A DNA stretch of 64,000 nucleotides, from the NCBI RefSeq assembly GCF_003176895.1, contig NZ_QGTD01000001.1, forward strand, positions 160,220 to 224,219, given 5' to 3'. Position 1 is the first letter of the stretch. Every line of letters starts with the position of its first letter. This DNA is from Gracilibacillus dipsosauri. Lineage in GTDB: Bacteria > Bacillota > Bacilli > Bacillales > Amphibacillaceae. Both the position numbers and the translations under genes were made by a program. Shown here piece after piece: positions 26,597-34,388 of the stretch. Under the pieces are notes generated by a model, which saw only the letters and a program-made list of their open reading frames with translations, made no database searches and was not told the origin of the DNA.

Positions 26597-27001
26597 TCAG
26601 AAGATAGTGCGCTGTAATATTATCCTGAAAAGGACATGGGACCGAAACGCCCCCATGCAATATACTGCCAGCAAAAGATAGATTATATTTGCTACCACTG
26701 GTTTGGCATCCCCGTGGCGAAGGTGGGTAATTATCGCTCCGATCATCAATAACACCCAACAAACGGCAGTCACCGGCACTAAGATTGGAAAGATGTCAAC
26801 TACAGCGGGTAAGATTAAACCTAATGCTGCCAAGATTTCAAGAACTCCAAGAAACCTTAGAAAGACAACGTTAAAATCTAAAACCCATCCGCCGCCAGGA
26901 GACTGAGCTAGCTTCTCTTTGGACATGAATGTCTTGCTGATACCTCCGATTAAGGCTATTAAAGCGAGTAATCCAGTGGCAATCCACAGTACGAAGTTCA
27001 T
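26597..27001 (-). CDS. DoxX-like small membrane protein
   Basis: This 134-residue membrane protein has four hydrophobic helices: MNFVLWIATGLLALIALIGG, FLRFLGVLEILAALGLILP, FPILVPVTAVCWVLLMIGAIITH and NIIYLLLAVYCMGAF. The pattern GGxxK...G..E.L.A.G matches DoxX/DUF4870-like families that often accompany ECF41 sigma factors. GGAGGTGAG precedes the start. Upstream on the minus strand AGTCACA (plus 27050-27056 region) resembles the ECF41 -35 element TGTCACA, but I see no matching CGTC at the expected distance. Confidence 0.8.
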   Translation of the reverse strand: MNFVLWIATGLLALIALIGGISKTFMSKEKLAQSPGGGWVLDFNVVFLRFLGVLEILAALGLILPAVVDIFPILVPVTAVCWVLLMIGAIITHLRHGDAKPVVANIIYLLLAVYCMGAFRSHVLFRIILQRTIF

Positions 27002-27360
27002 TTATTCCTCACCTCCGTTCTACTTACTTATATAACAATATAAGGCACTGATTTGTGACTTCAAAAATGAATTAACGATAATAACATACATAAAGCAGTT
27101 AAAAAGAGCCTTTGAGTATTTAATAAATGTCACTTTCGTTTCATTTTTATCCCCCCTACAAGCAATTATGTAAACCAAATGCTAAACTGTTCATACTTTG
27201 TTTTTGCCAATTTGGGGAGGTCGATATCACCTTTTCAAATTCAACAAATCCCAAATGTTCTTACAAAGTCTTAATAATGATATAACCTTTTTTATTTCTT
27301 TTAATTTCCCTGAGCCGATGACCTTCACTTGTTCAAACCAATACATTATTTTTACAATAG

Positions 27361-27389
27361 TTGCAATACGCAATTAAATGTTATATACT
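27361..27389 (+). promoter_or_regulatory. marR promoter overlapped by a TTGC dyad
   Basis: The -35 TTGCAA (27361-27366) and -10 TATACT (27384-27389) are 17 bp apart. TTGCAATACGCAA (27361-27373) is an inverted repeat over the -35 and shares TAGTTGCA with the dyad at 27908, which suggests autoregulation by the MarR protein. Confidence 0.55.
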
Positions 27390-27406
27390 CAACTCAGGTG
27401 ATGAAT

Positions 27407-27880
27407 ATGAAAAAACAAATTGAAAATAAACAAAGTATTGAAGAAATGCGTCATTTATTTGTCTTACTAGCTCGACAATTTGGTTTACTACAAAAGGAGA
27501 GCTCACAATGTTGTGGGGTAACAATGATTCAGAGTCATATTCTTTATGAAATTAATCATAACCATCAATTATCATTGAATGAGTTGGCAGAAAGACTTGG
27601 ACTAGATAACAGCACTACTAGCAGACATATTCATGGTCTGGTTGAAAAAGGTTACGTAGAACGAAAACCTCACCCAACCGATCGACGGTATGTTACGTTA
27701 GGTTTATCAGAAAAAGGAATAGCGTTAGAAGGAAGTATCAGTACCATGATGAATGATTACGTCCTTGATTTGTTTAACCATCTACCAAAAGGAAAGATTC
27801 ACTCTATGACTTCTGAGTTAAAACTTTTGACTGAGGCAATGTGCAAAAGTGATTATTGTTGTAAGCCTCCGCTTTCATAA
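27407..27880 (+). CDS. MarR-family regulator, cysteine-rich
   Basis: This winged-helix regulator has about 157 residues from the ATG at 27407, chosen because AGGTG lies 6 bp upstream. The DNA-binding core reads LSLNELAERLGLDNSTTSRHIHGLVEKGYVERKPHPTDRRYVTL-like. Two cysteine groups stand out: QCCGVT before the helix-turn-helix, and CKSDYCC at the C-terminus. With the ArsP-like and ArsO-like genes downstream, this suggests metalloid sensing through thiols, analogous to ArsR. Palindromes with TTGCA/TGCAA in its promoter and before the permease gene are candidate operators. Confidence 0.83.
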   Translation: MKKQIENKQSIEEMRHLFVLLARQFGLLQKESSQCCGVTMIQSHILYEINHNHQLSLNELAERLGLDNSTTSRHIHGLVEKGYVERKPHPTDRRYVTLGLSEKGIALEGSISTMMNDYVLDLFNHLPKGKIHSMTSELKLLTEAMCKSDYCCKPPLS

Positions 27881-27889
27881 GGAGGCTTT
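27862..27889 (+). terminator. Hairpin overlapping the marR stop codon
   Basis: AAGCCTCC (27863-27870) and GGAGGCTT (27881-27888) form an 8-bp stem spanning the stop codon, with only a short T-run after it. It probably attenuates read-through into the permease gene. Confidence 0.5.
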
Positions 27890-27907
27890 AACTAAATATA
27901 ATACTTG

Positions 27908-27930
27908 CAAAATGCAATAGTTGCATTTTG
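27908..27930. promoter_or_regulatory. Candidate MarR operator before the permease gene
   Basis: CAAAATGCAA (27908-27917) and TTGCATTTTG (27921-27930) are perfect 10-bp inverted arms around TAG. It lies 27 bp before the permease start and resembles the dyad in the marR promoter. Confidence 0.6.
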
Positions 27931-27957
27931 TCACATAAGAGGGAAGGTGTGAAATTC

Positions 27958-28839
27958 ATGATTTTTATGGAATTTATTAAATCCTTTTTTATATTATTTG
28001 CCGAATTAACGCTACTTTTTATGGGTATCAGTTTCTTAGTGAGTTGGTTACAACAACTCGTTCCTGAGGAGAAAATCAAGGATATCTTAGATCGACCAAA
28101 AGGGTGGAAAGGATATTTGTATGGAACAGGTTTGGGGGCTATGACACCATTTTGCTCTTGTTCAACTATCCCCATATTAGCTGGTTTACTTACATCAAAA
28201 GCGCCATTTGGACCATCTATGTCATTTTTAATAGCTTCACCACTACTTAATCCGGTAATCCTTATACTAATATGGACTCTAATAGGATGGGAAATGGCTC
28301 TCATTTATACTATCTCCATGGTCATCGCGTCCATGTTAATTGGTATGTTGTGGAACTTAATTAATTTGGAACATCAAATCAAAAACATCTCCGTTCGTAA
28401 AAACTTAACGGTTCATCGTAAAAGTTCTACTGCTATATGGAAGCTAGCAATTAAAGATGCGTGGGGGTTCTTCCTTTCCGTTCTTCCTTATTTATTTATT
28501 GGTGTATTAATTGGGACTTTGATTTATGGTTATGTGCCAAAAACAATTATTTCTACTTATGTGGGGAATCAGAACATATGGACCATCCCCATATCAGCTG
28601 TAATTGGTATTCCTCTGTACATTCGAGCAGAAACTTTACTTCCAATTAGTGGGGCGTTGGTTAATCAGGGGATGGGAGTAGGGGCAGTCGTTGCACTTAT
28701 TATTGGAGGTGCTGGAGCAAGTATTCCTGAAGTTTTTTTGTTAGGGAAGCTTTTTAAATTAAAATTATTGTTTGCATTTGTTGTCTCCATTTTAACTTTA
28801 GCTATCACAACTGGAGTTCTAGTTCAAATCTCTTTTTAA
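27958..28839 (+). CDS. arsP: ArsP-like permease (DUF318/UPF0718)
   Basis: This polytopic membrane permease has about 293 residues. The conserved GAMTPFCSCSTIPILAGLL motif carries Cys66 and Cys68, a hallmark of the family that includes the organoarsenical exporter ArsP. A second conserved half contains SAVIGIPLYIRAETLLPISGAL. The start was set at the ATG at 27958 (AAGGTG 8 bp upstream) rather than 27928, which would overlap the operator-like dyad. It lies in an operon with a Cys-rich MarR regulator, a Cys-Cys mini-protein and an ArsO-like flavoprotein, so a role in trivalent arsenical efflux is likely. The substrate is inferred from family and context. Confidence 0.82.
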   Translation: MIFMEFIKSFFILFAELTLLFMGISFLVSWLQQLVPEEKIKDILDRPKGWKGYLYGTGLGAMTPFCSCSTIPILAGLLTSKAPFGPSMSFLIASPLLNPVILILIWTLIGWEMALIYTISMVIASMLIGMLWNLINLEHQIKNISVRKNLTVHRKSSTAIWKLAIKDAWGFFLSVLPYLFIGVLIGTLIYGYVPKTIISTYVGNQNIWTIPISAVIGIPLYIRAETLLPISGALVNQGMGVGAVVALIIGGAGASIPEVFLLGKLFKLKLLFAFVVSILTLAITTGVLVQISF

Positions 28840-28870
28840 AAAATTCCAATTTGAAAGGGGGTGTTGGAAA

Positions 28871-28999
28871 ATGAAAACAAAAAAAGAGTCAACAATCAAA
28901 AAATTGTGGAGTGGATTAAAGCCATCTAAGAGTGGTTGTTGCGATGTAAAAATTGAAGAAATATCTAACAAAAATACTTCACATCAAAAAACAAAATAA
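28871..28999 (+). CDS. Mini-protein with Cys-Cys motif in the ars-type operon
   Basis: This 42-residue basic protein has the central stretch SGCCDVKIEEIS. AGGGGGTG provides a strong ribosome binding site 32 bp after the permease stop. Vicinal cysteines followed by a short beta-strand-like segment occur in small proteins next to ArsP-type permeases; I infer metalloid binding or delivery to the permease. No membrane helix or signal peptide is present. Confidence 0.65.
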   Translation: MKTKKESTIKKLWSGLKPSKSGCCDVKIEEISNKNTSHQKTK

Positions 29000-29014
29000 T
29001 AATCTGCATGCATT

Positions 29015-29041
29015 TGCCTGGTCCAATTATGGTGCCAGGCA
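29015..29041 (+). other. Intra-operon hairpin
   Basis: TGCCTGG (29015-29021) and CCAGGCA (29035-29041) form a stem without a following T-run, 36 bp before the ArsO-like start. It may stabilise or separate the upstream mRNA. Confidence 0.45.
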
Positions 29042-29076
29042 GTGCAAGTTTCATAAACTTTTAAGGGGGATTTGTT

Positions 29077-30138
29077 ATGTATGATGTCGTTATTATTGGA
29101 GCCGGGCAAGCTGGTTTAGCTGCCGGGTATCACCTTCAAAAATCAAACCTAGATTATGTCATATTAGAAGCTAGTGAACAAACTGCTGGCTCCTGGCCAA
29201 AATACTATAATCACTTAGTTTTGTTTTCTCCAGCTCAATATTCTTCATTACCAGGGTTAGACATAGATGGAGGGTGCGATTCCTATCCTAATAAAGATGC
29301 AGTCATTCAATATTTGAACGATTATCGTAATTATTTTAACCTAAACGTTCAAACGAGGAAAAAAGTAGAGAAAATTAAGAAAAGTAATCATTTTTTTTCA
29401 TTGAAAACAGTTGATCAAAAATTATATAAGGCGAGAGCAGTAATTTGTGCAACTGGTTCATTTAATAATCCGCACATTCCTAATATTGACAATATGAGTA
29501 CGTTTGAAGGGAAGTTAATGCATTCATTTCAGTACCGAGAGGCTAATACTTTCAAAGATGAAAGGGTTGTTGTCGTTGGAGGTAGAAATTCTGCAGTACA
29601 GATTGCAGTAGAACTAGCACAAGTGGCAAATGTTAGTATCGCTACTCGAACGCCAATTAAATATATACCACAGAGGCTTTTAGGGAAAGATGGTCATTTT
29701 TGGGGACGTTTGATTGGATATGACACATTTCCAATAGGTCTTTGGCGTAATGTGAATGATAAGGAACCCGTTATTGATTTAGGTGGTTTTAAAAAAGCTA
29801 TTGAAGAAAACCATAACCCGGATCAAAGAAATATGTTCACACGTTTTACAAAAGACGGAGTGGTTTGGTCGGATGGGCTGAAGGAATATGTGGATACAGT
29901 GATATTTGCTACTGGATATAAACCTAGATTTGACTATTTGGAGTCTTTGAAAACTGTAAATAAAAAAGGAAGTCCGCTTCAAAAAGGTGGTATTAGTAGC
30001 AATATAGATGGCTTATATTTTGTTGGTTTGCATTGGCAAAGAAGTCATGCTTCAGCCACACTGAGAGGTGTCGGCCCTGATGCTAAATTTGTTATCAAAC
30101 ATTTAAAGAAGTTTTTAAATTCTGTTAAGAATGAGTGA
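29077..30138 (+). CDS. arsO: ArsO-like flavin-dependent monooxygenase
   Basis: This 353-residue flavoprotein has an N-terminal FAD fold (VVIIGAGQAGLAAGYHL, 4-20), EASEQTAGSWPKYYNHLVLFSPAQYSSLPG typical of ArsO/YrpG-like monooxygenases, and a second NADPH fold (VVVVGGRNSAVQIAVELAQ, about 166-184). The C-terminal FATGYKPRFDYL contains the usual ATGY motif. ArsO genes accompany ars operons in Firmicutes, where a role in arsenical oxidation or resistance is proposed. AAGGGGG gives the start. It overlaps the next, broken gene by 8 bp. Confidence 0.83.
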   Translation: MYDVVIIGAGQAGLAAGYHLQKSNLDYVILEASEQTAGSWPKYYNHLVLFSPAQYSSLPGLDIDGGCDSYPNKDAVIQYLNDYRNYFNLNVQTRKKVEKIKKSNHFFSLKTVDQKLYKARAVICATGSFNNPHIPNIDNMSTFEGKLMHSFQYREANTFKDERVVVVGGRNSAVQIAVELAQVANVSIATRTPIKYIPQRLLGKDGHFWGRLIGYDTFPIGLWRNVNDKEPVIDLGGFKKAIEENHNPDQRNMFTRFTKDGVVWSDGLKEYVDTVIFATGYKPRFDYLESLKTVNKKGSPLQKGGISSNIDGLYFVGLHWQRSHASATLRGVGPDAKFVIKHLKKFLNSVKNE

Positions 30139-30320
30139 GAAAGATGTAACAGCAAACAATAAAACGCCTGTCATAATTGTTCCTCTTATTACTGCCGTAT
30201 GTGGGTTAGGAGATGCTATGCTTTTTATCGTCTTACCGATTTATTTTTATGACCTTTGGACTAGAAGCTTATTGGCAGATAGGGGTCCTATTATCTGTTT
30301 ATACTATTTTAAAGGTTTAA
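30131..30320 (+). pseudogene. Truncated and frameshifted MFS transporter
   Basis: The ATG overlaps the arsO stop as in a coupled operon. The first 40 residues (TPVIIVPLITAVCGLGDAML and LPIYF) are the first helix of an MFS protein. The frame then slips near 30252: a neighbouring frame reads FGLEAYWQIGVLLSVYTILKV before stopping at 30318-30320, which continues the MFS pattern. About 340 more residues are missing. It was probably an ArsK/ArsJ-type exporter. Confidence 0.75.
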
Positions 30321-30403
30321 AAAAATGTTCTATACTCTTTTCCTACTTATTTACCAATTATACAACTTTAAAACCATATGGACTATATTTACTTGTTAAA
30401 TAA

Positions 30404-31250
30404 AGAAACCGTTTGTCTAAGTACAGAGTTGCAGAGGTCAAAGCTGTGACCGCTTAATAGGATGAAAAATCTTCTGTTGAATTAACTGGCACGCTTTACT
30501 GGAAAGCTAGCGTATCCTTATGTAAATTAAGGTGCAGCTTCTGACCAACTAGATATTCGCAAATCAAGCTCCTAGATTTTAAGGAATAACCAAGCCAAAA
30601 TATGCATTAATAAAGCAAACAAGACATATTTTGGCTACTTTAAATTTTTGAGTTATTGAGCTAACGCAATCTTACTCTAAGTACAACATTTACCATAATT
30701 GAGAAAAATGGGTGTTGGATAATGCATAGTTTCCTTCTCTTCTTCAACAATTCGATTGTTGAAGAACAAATAGATTTTGTGCATCATATCAATTAAATCA
30801 ATATCTATAAGTTGTATTCCTCTAAAGATCCTGTCGTATCTCTAATTGATATTCCTTAATGATATGATGTTGCTACTTCTTCAAGTGATCTAGCAAATGT
30901 CTTGCCCTTCTTATCCATACTTTTGCGGCTATAGTAGGACTTCCAGCGATATTGTAAAATTAGCGATATATTATTCTATTTTCAGATATGTGTGTTGCTG
31001 TTTATTTATTTGGATGTTAGAACATTATGGTCTTAAAGAATAAGGAAGAAGTTCAACCGTTGAGATGAACACGAAAAGAAAGTTTGTAAAACACCCCTTG
31101 TTCTAAACAAGCGTTCCTAACAAATATCCCAAAGTTGGTATTTTTTTAACCTTTTCGCCAGTACATTAACCCTGAACTTGAGCTGAAATTTCCCGGATCA
31201 GAACCTGTTATAAAAACATGTAATTAATCCTTAAAAAATGAGGTGTAACG
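30404..31250. other. Gene-free region with two long inverted repeats
   Basis: No intact gene is supported over about 850 bp. AGCCAAAATATG (30593-30604) pairs with CATATTTTGGCT (30625-30636). CTTCAACAAT (30742-30751) pairs with ATTGTTGAAG (30755-30764) around TCG. Minus-strand frames near 30840-30960 contain stretches such as FYNIAGSPTIAAKVWIRRAR but are cut by stops. The region looks like the decayed end of the ars-type island. Confidence 0.5.
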
Positions 31251-32156
31251 ATGAATTTACTATCTCTTCGTTATTTTGTTGAAGTTGCCAACACGTTAAA
31301 TTTTACAGAGGCATCAAGGAACCTTCATGTCTCCCAACCCGGAATTAGCCAACAAATTCATATTCTTGAGAAACAGCTTGGAGTAAAGCTTCTTTATCGT
31401 ACCACGAGAAGTGTAGAGCTAACTGAGGAAGGTAAATATTTGTTAGAAAAAGTGGCCCCTTCCTTTAACCAAATTGAAAACACAGTCTCGAATGTTATGA
31501 ACACAACTCAAATGCCGTTTCTTGTAAAAATAGCGACCATCCCATCAGCGGCCAGCCTATATTTGCCTAAAATCATGAAAAATCTTCATGAACAATTTCC
31601 AGACATCGAATTCAACATTAAAGAGACGACTTCCGCGCATGCGACTGAACTTATCAAAAGTAGAGAATATCATATTGGTTTCATACGAACGCAGGACAAC
31701 TTCCATTCGTTCAATCAAATGGAAGTGGAGCATTTGGAGCTTAATAGGTCTCCACTTGTGGCAGTTGTGTCTGCTAATCATAAGCTTGCTTCACAACAAA
31801 AGATTCATTTGAAAGAGCTGAAAGATGATTTCTTTTTACATTACGATTCGGATCAGTCACCAGCTCTTCATGATTTGCTTCAAACTGCCTGTGAAGAAGC
31901 GGGATTTACACCAAAAACAATTTGTAGCGGTTCCGAGTTGCTCACAATTTCGAATCTTGTTTCGAACAATTTCGTTGTTACATTAATGCCCATGGATATG
32001 TTTCAGCTAATCGATTCTAAAAGGATTATATGTTTGGGTTTAGAAGGTAATCAACTAGAAAGCTCTATCTCTGCTGTCTGGGAAGAAAGCCCTTATATCA
32101 GGAAAAATACGAAATATATGTTGGAGATTCTCTCCAAACTAAAAAGTAATTTATAA
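31251..32156 (+). CDS. LysR-family transcriptional regulator
   Basis: This 301-residue LysR-type regulator has the N-terminal helix-turn-helix NFTEASRNLHVSQPGISQQIHILEKQLGVKLLYRTTR (about 17-53), followed by an effector-binding domain. The start has a GAGGTG ribosome binding site. It lies directly upstream of the diaminopentanoate dehydrogenase-like gene but is separated from it by a good terminator (32209-32239), so it is likely transcribed alone and may regulate that gene. Confidence 0.88.
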   Translation: MNLLSLRYFVEVANTLNFTEASRNLHVSQPGISQQIHILEKQLGVKLLYRTTRSVELTEEGKYLLEKVAPSFNQIENTVSNVMNTTQMPFLVKIATIPSAASLYLPKIMKNLHEQFPDIEFNIKETTSAHATELIKSREYHIGFIRTQDNFHSFNQMEVEHLELNRSPLVAVVSANHKLASQQKIHLKELKDDFFLHYDSDQSPALHDLLQTACEEAGFTPKTICSGSELLTISNLVSNNFVVTLMPMDMFQLIDSKRIICLGLEGNQLESSISAVWEESPYIRKNTKYMLEILSKLKSNL

Positions 32157-32208
32157 GAAAAGGAATTATTTTAGCTTGATTTATAACTCTTCCTTATTAA
32201 TTTATAAC

Positions 32209-32239
32209 AAACCAGTATTTCTAAATAGAATACTGGTTT
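32209..32239 (+). terminator. Terminator after the LysR gene
   Basis: AAACCAGTATT (32209-32219) and AATACTGGTTT (32229-32239) form an 11-bp perfect stem followed by GTT. Confidence 0.7.
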
Positions 32240-32279
32240 GTTAAGATTTCATTATACTAAGAACGAGGGGGAAGAAAAA

Positions 32280-33296
32280 ATGGGTAAAGCGTTAAAAGAC
32301 TTTAAAATAGTAGTATATGGTCTTGGACCAATCGGAATGGAAATTTTAAAAAAGTGTGAAGAGCATTTGCGTGGAAAAGTAATTGGAGCCGTTGATATCG
32401 ATCCTGCTAAGATTGGAAAAGATATCGGTGAACTAACCGGATTAGAACAGCGAGGCATACGGGTTGTTTCTTCTATTAAAGAAGTAGAAATACAAGGTGA
32501 TTATCCACATATTGCGATTCATGCCACTGGTTCAAACTTGCAAACAGTTAGGCCACAAATCAAAGAATTAGTGGATAACGGTTATTCAGTTGTTTCCACT
32601 TGCGAACAACTTTCTTATCCATGGCACCGTTATCCGAAATTGTCAAAAGAAATTGATACCTATGCATCTGAAAAAGGGGTAACTGTAATCGGAACAGGCG
32701 TTAACCCGGGGTATGTCATGGATACACTCGTATTAAGCTTAACTTCTGTTCTGAGCGATATCTCATCTATACGCGTAACTCGTCGTGTTGACGTGAAAAA
32801 GCGCCGCCTTCCTTTACAGAAAAAAGTAGGCGTTGGAATGACAGAGGAAGAATTTAATAATCTTGCTACAGAAGGAAAAATCGGCCATGTTGGTCTTGAA
32901 GAATCACTCCGTCTCCTTGCAGCTGGCCTTGACTTCGATCTCGAAAGTGTAAAGAATTCTATCAATCCAAAAGTGACAGACCAGCCGCTTTCATTACCTC
33001 ATTTTGACGTGAAAGCCGGAGAAGTAATTGGTCTTCACCAAGTGTCCAAGGCTTCTACAAAAGATGGAAGAAACATTGAGCTTGACCTAGTTATGGCAAC
33101 TTCGGTCAACGAATCAGAAGATGCTATAGAAATCGATGGAGACATGAAGCAAAGACTTGTAATTCCAGGTGGTATTTTCGGCGATTCAGCAACAGCTTCC
33201 ATCATTATTAACACTACCAAAATAGTTGCGCTGGAAGTAAAACCAGGACTACAAACAATGAAAGACATTAGATTGACAAGAAACATTCACCTTTAA
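32280..33296 (+). CDS. 2,4-diaminopentanoate dehydrogenase-like (DapB-type fold)
   Basis: This 338-residue NAD(P)-dependent dehydrogenase has a Rossmann start (FKIVVYGLGPIGMEILKKC, about 7-25), VIGAVDIDPAKIGKDIGEL, and a middle region VVSTCEQLSYPWHRYP with GTGVNPGYVMDTL. The pattern matches the DAPDH C-terminal family acting in ornithine fermentation (Ord) and related amino acid dehydrogenases. The start is the ATG at 32280 with GAGGGGGAAG before it, not 32238. No other ornithine-fermentation genes are nearby, so the true substrate is open. Confidence 0.78.
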   Translation: MGKALKDFKIVVYGLGPIGMEILKKCEEHLRGKVIGAVDIDPAKIGKDIGELTGLEQRGIRVVSSIKEVEIQGDYPHIAIHATGSNLQTVRPQIKELVDNGYSVVSTCEQLSYPWHRYPKLSKEIDTYASEKGVTVIGTGVNPGYVMDTLVLSLTSVLSDISSIRVTRRVDVKKRRLPLQKKVGVGMTEEEFNNLATEGKIGHVGLEESLRLLAAGLDFDLESVKNSINPKVTDQPLSLPHFDVKAGEVIGLHQVSKASTKDGRNIELDLVMATSVNESEDAIEIDGDMKQRLVIPGGIFGDSATASIIINTTKIVALEVKPGLQTMKDIRLTRNIHL

Positions 33297-33532
33297 AATA
33301 AAAAAGAAAAGATTTCAGTGATACATTTATCTCTGTTATTTTTTCCTCTTTTATTCTTTCATGTAATAACTTGCTGATATTGTTATCAACAACATTATTC
33401 TTACATCATTGCAAGACTAATATAATTCCAACTTCAAATCTTCTTCCACAAACCTCCCTTTACTTCATGTACATTCGTACATTCTGTTACGAAGTCACCT
33501 GAAATAAAAGTTAAATATTGTATGTCCTAATT

Positions 33533-33563
33533 TAAAATAGCTACCTAAACAGTAGCTATTTTT
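33533..33563. terminator. Bidirectional terminator
   Basis: AAAATAGCTAC (33534-33544) and GTAGCTATTTT (33552-33562) form a perfect 11-bp stem with A- and T-rich flanks, about 240 bp downstream of the dehydrogenase gene. Confidence 0.65.
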
Positions 33564-33599
33564 CATCTTATATCTCTTCATATTATAACACCCTGTACT

Positions 33600-33890
33600 C
33601 TTCGTTAAATACATAATTGGTTCTTGAAGCTTGATATACAAATATCTCTTCGAACTGGTTCTACTCCCATTTTTAAAGCATTTATTTACAATAGTCTTGT
33701 TGTGATTAGTGTTTGTTGTAGCAAATACATAAGTGTTTATATGTTCTACGATATATATTTGTCACCTTTCTTACCTCTTTTATAAATTCAGGATTAATAG
33801 ACCGATTGCTATCAATTTGATTACCACTTCTATTGAACATGTCCAAATGTATCCTTCAATAGTTTCTTTTATTGGTAACTACAACATAAA
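33600..33890. other. AT-rich spacer with no supported gene
   Basis: About 290 bp without a convincing coding region or structure. It belongs to the chromosomal side of the transposon junction. Confidence 0.45.
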
Positions 33891-33924
33891 AAAACCCTCT
33901 GCTTCTATGTTAAACGCAGAGGGT
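33891..33924 (-). terminator. Probable original glmS terminator, displaced by the transposon
   Basis: ACCCTCTGC (33894-33903 region) and GCAGAGGGT (33916-33924) form a 9-bp stem. On the minus strand it is followed by TTTTTTT, so it ends transcription from the right. Without the transposon it would lie about 140 bp downstream of the glmS stop codon, which also reads on the minus strand. Confidence 0.6.
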
Positions 33925-34037
33925 GAGATAAATAATTTGATATTTACAATTTTTTCTAAATCTTCAATCTAAACATTTGAATATTTTTACCAAAAAAAGA
34001 CATTTCAGTATTGAACTTTTTTCATGCTACAATTTTA

Positions 34038-34176
34038 TGTTCACGTACATTATTGTTGGTAACTAATGAATCCTTTTATATATGGTTTTTTCATTTTGAC
34101 ACAATTTTTTAAATTACATTAATGTTGGTAACCGGATCTTTTCATTTTTATAACACTGACATTTAAGTTGGTAACT
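34038..34176 (+). repeat. Distal (left) end of the Tn7-like element with three TnsB-type sites
   Basis: The end starts TGTTCACG. Three similar sites follow in the same orientation: TACATTATTGTTGGTAACT at 34046-34064, TACATTAATGTTGGTAACC at 34115-34133 and TGACATTTAAGTTGGTAACT at 34157-34176. They match the reverse complement of the repeats at the glmS-proximal end. The wide, uneven spacing (69 and 42 bp) is like the left end of Tn7. Confidence 0.88.
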
Positions 34177-34186
34177 GATATATACA

Positions 34187-34216
34187 AAGGATGGCATGAA
34201 CTACATGCCACCCTTA
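34187..34216. terminator. Hairpin just inside the distal transposon end
   Basis: AAGG-ATGGCATG and CATGCCA-CCCTT pair around AACTA with one bulge. It may insulate the cargo from outside transcription or stop transcription leaving the element. Confidence 0.5.
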
Positions 34217-34388
34217 TCATTCATTTTATACATTTGAAACCTTGTTACAAATTACCAAAAATCACTAAAATCACTTCCAATATAAAGAATAAACCGCTAA
34301 AATAGTAATAAAATATCTAATCCAATTTTAAAAGAAGTCTATTTATGAAGGAAATTATTTTAAAAAATATAATTCAGTAGGTGATTGA

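Noticed and set aside
30840..30970. Minus-strand coding remnant FYNIAGSPTIAAKVWIRRAR
   Set aside because: Short, cut by stops and not assignable to a family with confidence.
33871..33880. ATTGGTAACT resembling a TnsB site outside the distal end
   Set aside because: Only the last part of the site matches and there is no TGT end beyond it; treated as chance.
33733..33972. 79-codon plus-strand frame next to the transposon end
   Set aside because: It runs through the probable glmS terminator and has no ribosome binding site or recognisable family.
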